DNA of 64,000 bases. Origin: Allodiplogaster sudhausi (taxonomy: Eukaryota; Nematoda; Chromadorea; Rhabditida; Diplogasteridae). The DNA lies in NCBI GenBank assembly GCA_945643635.1, contig CALZFC010000020.1, forward strand, positions 4,065,001 through 4,129,000, written 5' to 3'. Both the position numbers and the translations under genes were made by a program. Positions 58,975-64,000 of the stretch are shown one piece after another (positions within the stretch are counted from its first letter, which is position 1; every line of letters starts with the position of its first letter). The notes below the pieces were generated by a model. The model searched no databases and was not told the DNA's origin. It saw nothing but the letters and a program-made list of their open reading frames with translations.

Positions 58975-59705
58975 GAGCTGCACGCGGGGCCGGCCCGGGC
59001 CGAGCAGGGCCGGGCCCAAGCTAGGGCCCTCCCTGTAGGGCCGGGCCGGGCCGGCCGAATGGGCCCGATTTTCAAAAATTTGCAAACGAACATGCTTATG
59101 ACAGAGCGATTTCTTATATACATAATATTGTAGCTCGGGGGTTGTATTCCTGTTCACGCGGAGTTAAGACGACACTTAGAAACATTTTAGTGTGGCATCA
59201 TGTCGAGAGAAGCTAATCTTAAGACCTTGTTGGGATACGGTATCACTAAATAAAGGGACGCTATGTCAAATGTCGCCATTCTTGGTTTTTCGCTTAATTT
59301 TCTTCTTTATTGCGAACGAGTTCATCCTGAAAAATAAGGCAGACAAACAAATAATTAGCCCACTATAGCAATCACGGATGACAATGGCGTCCGTTCAGGG
59401 ATGTTTCCTCAATCAATCAATAACTGCCATATTTTTGAATTTTTAGGTTTCATGACACGAATTCTTTCATACTGTAGCTTTTCTCAAAGTGTCGCATTTG
59501 CACTGCGCTAACTCTCCGTGTGTTCAGAATGAAGTAAATGAGAAGCCTTGTGAACGGCAAGCTAAAAGAAAAAAATGTCGCTAAGAAAATTACGAATTAG
59601 AAATTGAAATCAGGCGGATTTTAAAATCGGGCCGGAGCGGGCTGGCCCGGGCCCAAAATTCCAGGGCCCTAAAACGGCGGGCCAGGCCGGGCTGAGATTT
59701 TGAGC
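58975..59705. mobile_element. Element with GC-rich inverted ends and a nested MITE
   Basis: GC-rich ends (GGGGCCGGCCCGGGCCGAGC near 58,985 and GGGCTGGCCCGGGCCC near 59,639, with TTTTCAAA/TTTTAAAA next to them) are roughly inverted. Between them lies a Tc1/mariner-like MITE (about 59160-59520). No coding capacity. Confidence 0.5.
59160..59520. mobile_element. MITE with GACACTTAG ends, copy 1
   Basis: Begins GTTAAGACGACACTTAG, ends AAGTGTCGCATTTGCACTGC followed by GCTAACTC. The two ends are inverted to each other, and the element resembles the one at 61.08-61.44 kb in the same orientation. Confidence 0.6.
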
Positions 59706-60205
59706 TGCTACACCTCGTGCGAGCGTCCTTCACGCTTCTACCTGAATCTCTCTCCGGACATCATCGAGGCAGTGAGAAGTTAGAGATCCTTCGTTCATGG
59801 TTGTCAATCCCTGGTTTAATTGTTTTTTTCGAATGGTCTTCTTCGCTTGCTTATTATGAGTTTTCATTGACATTCATTAAGGTGCTACTGCGGGCCACTA
59901 GACTTGATGGCCGTGCTGTCGGTGAAGAAGAGATGCATGACCTCGAGAGCTACATCGACGGTGCAATCATGATGATATAACAAATGGTATGTTCTTCACT
60001 TCAAGTATCTTTAATAACATTTACTATCTCGGAACTTATATCGTGCGTACATTTCGTTTTCTGACATACGAGTCTTCCTGCTTTCAGTCGCAACGCGCGA
60101 GATTCCAGACGCCAGCCACGACTGAATGCTTACGAAGAGTACATAGAAGTGGTCGACGATAACATTGGCGATGATCGGCGAGGTGGTTTTGGTCATCCGC
60201 GTTAA
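59706..60205 (+). CDS. 3' exons of an unidentified gene
   Basis: Three plus-strand exons with good splice signals: about 59706-59771 (ERPSRFYLNLSPDIIEA, donor GTGAGA), about 59881-59951 (RATRLDGRAVGEEEMHDLES) and 60089-60205 (RLNAYEEYIEVVDDNIGDD, stop TAA). The first two are in phase; the last junction is not resolved. The first exon abuts a GC-rich element, so its 5' part may be lost. No family is recognised. Confidence 0.35.
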
Positions 60206-61079
60206 ATGGCTGTTGAGTGCGTGCCCCTCTCAAGCCTTTTTGCTCATCAGAGATGTTATACTAGGTAGGCCATAGTATTTATTTGTTTGTTTTTTTCGTA
60301 TAGAGAATGATCACCTAGAATTACTGCATAAATTATTCATCAGATACTATTTCTAGAACTTTTAAAAGAATATTTCCTTTCTTTCTTCCCTACGGTGCAA
60401 TGTGTACGGTCTATTGAGATCTTTTTTTTTTGACGAGTGACATTTATCAGGATACCGCATATCTTAGTGATCTCGCTCATCCTTTCGCTTGCTCATCATG
60501 TGTATTTGTTATTTTCTTATTTTCATTCACCAACAAGCTTCTTTCTTAATGTTTGTTTATTCCTCCTGTATGTTTTAACTCCCCCGACCCATTCATTTTT
60601 GCCTTCTGTGCCCGTGTTTTTTTTCTTCTCCAGGGTCGGTGTAAGACTATGATCTCTGTTACTGTTGTTTAGGCTCCGTGTGGCGTTGCTAAACCGTTAT
60701 AGTAATTGAATAAACTAATTTCGGGCGAGAATGGGTGAAAACTACGTTAAAGAAAAAATTCGGTGGGAGCGCTACAGTATTCGTTTTAGCAGTTGAAAAG
60801 GAAGAAAATATTTTTGGTGTCATCACTCGTAGTATACAGTATGCCTTTTAGCAGGCGAAATGCTGCTGCTTCGCATCCTCTTAGATTAGGCTTCGCTCTC
60901 ATTTAGCAGCTGCTACGCACTTGAAAAGATGCATAGCAGTAAAAAATACTCGGAATAGAAGTCCTTAAGTGGTGGGGTAGGTGTGCGATTTGAACTGCTT
61001 AGCAGTTGCTTTTGAAGTGCGAAGCAGTTGCTCCGATTTTTCCCGAGAGGAGCGAAATGTCCTTCTCCCTCCCTCCCCC
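60206..61079. other. No gene recognised
   Basis: AT-rich, with a run of AGCAGTTGCT/AGCAGCTGCT-like motifs at 60.85-61.04 kb that looks repeat-derived. Confidence 0.5.
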
Positions 61080-61440
61080 TACACCCAGGTCACGGGGTGC
61101 CAAGGCGACACTTAGATAACTTTTTAGTGTACTGCTGTGTCGGGCTGTGTGCGAGAAGTGCCAAGTCTTTCGACATTCCATGAATTGAAGAAAGGGTAAC
61201 ACTAATACGTATGCGGTAACACTAAATTAAGGGGCGCAATGATAAAAGATTTTAGTGCATCATCAAAAATCACTAGTGCACCATCATTTCGAGTCAATAC
61301 GGTAACACTAAATAGAAATATTTAAATGTTTTGGCTCACAGCACGATTTCCCTTTATGTCATTCTTGAGATTCTGTCTTCTATGATTTTTATCTAAGTGT
61401 CGCATTTGCACTGCGCTAACTCTCCGTGAGGTACGACCAA
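61080..61440. mobile_element. MITE with GACACTTAG ends, copy 2
   Basis: Same family as 59.16-59.52 kb: GCGACACTTAGATAAC at the left and AAGTGTCGCATTTGCACTGC at the right, with a GGTAACACTAAAT motif repeated inside. Confidence 0.6.
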
Positions 61441-61889
61441 CGACGAGGACTCCTAACATCTCAACGGATCACATTAGCTAAATTATCGACTTTTGCTAAC
61501 TTTATTGGCATTTTCTTCAATTTCACAGCTGTTTTGTTCACCAAACGTTCGAAAACCTAGTAAAACATGCCGTTCGCAAAGGTATGATAATTAGCTAAAC
61601 TGATCCGCAGGATGGTGGGCAGCGGTGAGAAAGAGAGAAAGTAGGTGTGCAAAAAAAAAGGCAAAAAGTTATTGCGCCTGGGGGATCCGGCTGCCCACGG
61701 CAACTTCCTACGAATACTTCCTTTGGAGACACTAATTCTCCCTGCGGTATTCACGAATAGATTAGTGATAAGCAATTTTTACTAATATATTCTGACGTCC
61801 TTTCGTGATATATCACGACTATTTTTTCTGTGTGTATGCATCACTCATAGATCTCACTCGTTATCCTCGCTGTCGAACTCTCTCAATCT

Positions 61890-61904
61890 CTCTCTCTTTC
61901 TCAC

Positions 61905-61942
<38 letters not shown>
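61890..61942. repeat. (CT)n microsatellite
   Basis: CT run in a gene-poor stretch. Confidence 0.95.
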
Positions 61943-63470
61943 GATATCTCGTTTTTTCACCAATCTTACAATTAATATTTACATACTCGTGAGACGCAGA
62001 CTGAGTTGAGACTCACCACATTTAGAAAGATGTCACTGTTTGTTTGTTAGAAGGAAGACTACAATGAAAGGGCAAGTGAGGACGCAAGCAAATGAAGGAA
62101 GCTGCCTCTGGAGTGCCTCAGGGGATGGCATCGGCTTTCTCTTCTCTTGACTTCCTTCGGCCTTTCGAGTGAGGAGAAGCATGTACTTTACAAAATTAAA
62201 TTGAAGAGAAGGAAATTCATGGCAGCGTGGATTTGATCGGTCAAGATTATCGTGATTTCTACGCCAGTCTTCGCCACGATAATCGAGCAATCAAAACCAA
62301 GCGAGAGCCGATTCGAGGGGAAGGTTGGCAGGGGGAGAGGGACGGGTTGGGCAAGTACAGAAGATTGCAAGATGATTGGGATGGCCACGTGTGGTGTGGA
62401 GATAGAGTGGTTCGTTTATGGATGTGGGCGGAAGAATATCAGACTTGCTGACAAAAGGAGAATGGCGTATACATACCGTTTCCTAGGCATGGCTGAGTAT
62501 GCTGGAGAGAGAGAGACTCTGTGGCCTGTCTGGCTGGCTGGCAGCGATCTGTCCTAATGGACACCAGATGCCCTCTCTTCCCCCCTTTCCCGCTCCTCCC
62601 TTTTCTCCTTCTCGATTTCTGCTAATCACTCTTCTCACAGAACCAAACTATCCTCCTCGACCGCTTCCTAACACCAGCCAATCTTCCTTTTTCTCTCTCT
62701 CCCTTGTCTCCCTTCCCCCATATCTCTATCAGCTCGAAATACATCTTCATCCGCCCTTGTCATCGAATACAATGAATCAGTCGATGTTTCGTGCTGGCCC
62801 GTTCGCATCCCTTTTTACAATACAGTACCCCCCTTAAATATAGCACTCACCTGAACAAGTTCGTATAAAACGACCTTTATGTAAATATAAATAATTGTTC
62901 GCTCAAACAATATATAATAAACATATTATAAAAATCAGCGTGAATCGAGAAAGCTTACAATATAAATGTTTCGATGACAGCTAAGACAGCGATGTCAGAC
63001 TTGAATCAGAGTGGAAAAGAACCGTCCGTCTATTTGGAAGGGCCCGCACTGAGATCTTCGGGACGGCCGGACAGGGCAAGGAAAAAGAAAAAAAGTGTGA
63101 AAAGGAAAGGAAATAATCCTCTCAGAGGGTCTTCAGGGACTCCTTCAATAATTGCATAGTAGAATAGATAACTGAACTATTATGATGCAATCTTGCAAGC
63201 TAGAAGGCGATATGGAACACCGGGAGTGCGGTAAAACAAGTAAGATAACGGTTCAATTAATTAACACTATGAAACTAAAACAGAACAATTGATGTGTCCG
63301 TCTGAACAAAGATTATTACAGAGAGAAAAGTGAGAAAGAAGCCCAGTCATGGAGTGAGTGGAAAGCAGAGAAGGCAACACGGTTCAATTGATATGCGAGG
63401 GAAGACAACAACCACGAATTGCAACTCCCACTGTGCATGATTGGCCCAGTTCTACTTCCTACATCAGACC
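61943..63470. other. No gene recognised
   Basis: Frames at 62.2-62.8 kb carry no recognisable motif. GA/CT-rich in places. Confidence 0.5.
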
Positions 63471-63620
63471 GAGGGGCCCAGGAGGCAGAGGAAGAAAAGA
63501 CAAAAGAGGTGACAGTCAAATGCTTTGGCCCGTTGATTAGGAAACGGAGAGTGAAGTACACGGGGAAGAGTGCCAGGCTTGCCAGAGCGAAGAGAGCGCT
63601 TCCATTCTTGCACTCGCATT
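63471..63620 (-). CDS. Possible membrane-segment exon
   Basis: The minus-strand peptide includes SALFALASLALFPVYFTLRF then INGPKHL, a plausible membrane segment followed by a polar turn, with a GT donor near 63.47 kb. It could be a separate gene or an alternative 3' exon of the Pro-rich gene to its right. The family is not identified. Confidence 0.3.
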
Positions 63621-63704
63621 ACTACATGCATCATTCGAATTAGGAGAGAGTGGAGGAAGCGAGAGAGTGAGAGGGTTGGAGAGAAGCAGACGACGAGAGA
63701 AGCA

Positions 63705-63845
63705 TCAGGGGCTGTTGCTGACTGCGCCATACGTTGTTGTGGGAGAAGCGGGGGTGGCGGTGGATTCGGGGGGAGGCATCGGAATGGCCACGAAGGAAGA
63801 GTCCCCAGCAGGCGCAGGCGGAGGGGGCATCGCAATCACCTCTGG
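63705..63845 (-). CDS. C-terminal exon of a Pro-rich protein
   Basis: After an acceptor (GGTGTTTCAG-like, TTTCAG at 63846-63851) the exon encodes VIAMPPPP, a Ser/Thr/Pro stretch and TTTYGAVSNSP followed by TGA at 63705-63707. This is a typical disordered, Pro-rich tail. The rest of the gene lies beyond the right edge. Confidence 0.5.
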   Translation of the reverse strand, partial: PEVIAMPPPPAPAGDSSFVAIPMPPPESTATPASPTTTYGAVSNSP

Positions 63846-64000
63846 CTGAAAGCACAGCATTCATAATTCTCCACTTTTGTCACTGACTTGTCATAAAAAA
63901 TAAATCCCACTGTATACATCACAAGATTCAAAACAACAAAAGGATGAAAAAGGTCAAAAATTGAGGGTTAAAGAATAAAATGCCTCATAAAAGCAAAGGA

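Overview
This window is nuclear DNA from a nematode. The evidence is the intron style (short introns with T-rich acceptors ending in TTTCAG and start codons 2 nt after an acceptor, as in spliced-leader trans-splicing), an Srx-type chemoreceptor, C6-domain cysteine-rich secreted proteins, and a repeat unit of the form DPNYQTLAAVG. Housekeeping genes (Nup155, beta'-COP) confirm a eukaryote. All gene calls come from reading conserved peptides exon by exon; no alignment was run. Several conserved exons carry frameshifts or in-frame stops, so assembly error must be kept in mind as well as true decay.

Layout. 0.7-2.7 kb: an adenylate-kinase-like gene (-). 6.1-18.4 kb: a large inverted duplication centred near 14.7 kb, with two head-to-head secreted genes (signal peptide, apple/PAN-like module, Thr-rich linker, C6 modules). 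The left arm has been enlarged by a 2.9-kb LTR element that encodes only a Gag-like protein (10.4-13.3 kb). 20.6-22.1 kb: an Srx-like GPCR (+), with an inverted 3' fragment at 28.8-29.2 kb. 22.7-27.4 kb: a gene of repeated DPNYQ exons (-), interrupted by a 2.4-kb hairpin transposon. 29.3-31.2 kb: an unrecognised helical-repeat gene (-).

32.9-44.7 kb: a four-TM LAPTM-like gene (-) whose fifth intron is 10.1 kb long. That intron holds an internally deleted Ty3/gypsy-type LTR element, a TA-flanked long-inverted-repeat transposon containing paired tRNA-like SINEs, an inverted-repeat-bounded segment with its own exons, and a 1.3-kb satellite made of heat-shock-element-like pentamers (TTCnnGAAnnTTC). 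45.8-53.6 kb: complete Nup155 (-). 53.9-54.9 kb: an NTF2-fold (G3BP-like) gene (-). 55.9-58.4 kb: a beta'-COP (COPB2) locus missing most of its first propeller and its C-terminal part, with two in-frame stops. 59-64 kb: MITEs, GC-rich inverted repeats, a few exons of unidentified genes and one Pro-rich C-terminal exon.

GA/CT microsatellites are everywhere and create many spurious Leu-Ser or Arg-Glu reading frames, which I did not annotate. The genes do not form one pathway. The unusual features are the intronic heat-shock-motif satellite, the gag-only LTR element with a strong leader hairpin, and the decayed beta'-COP copy.
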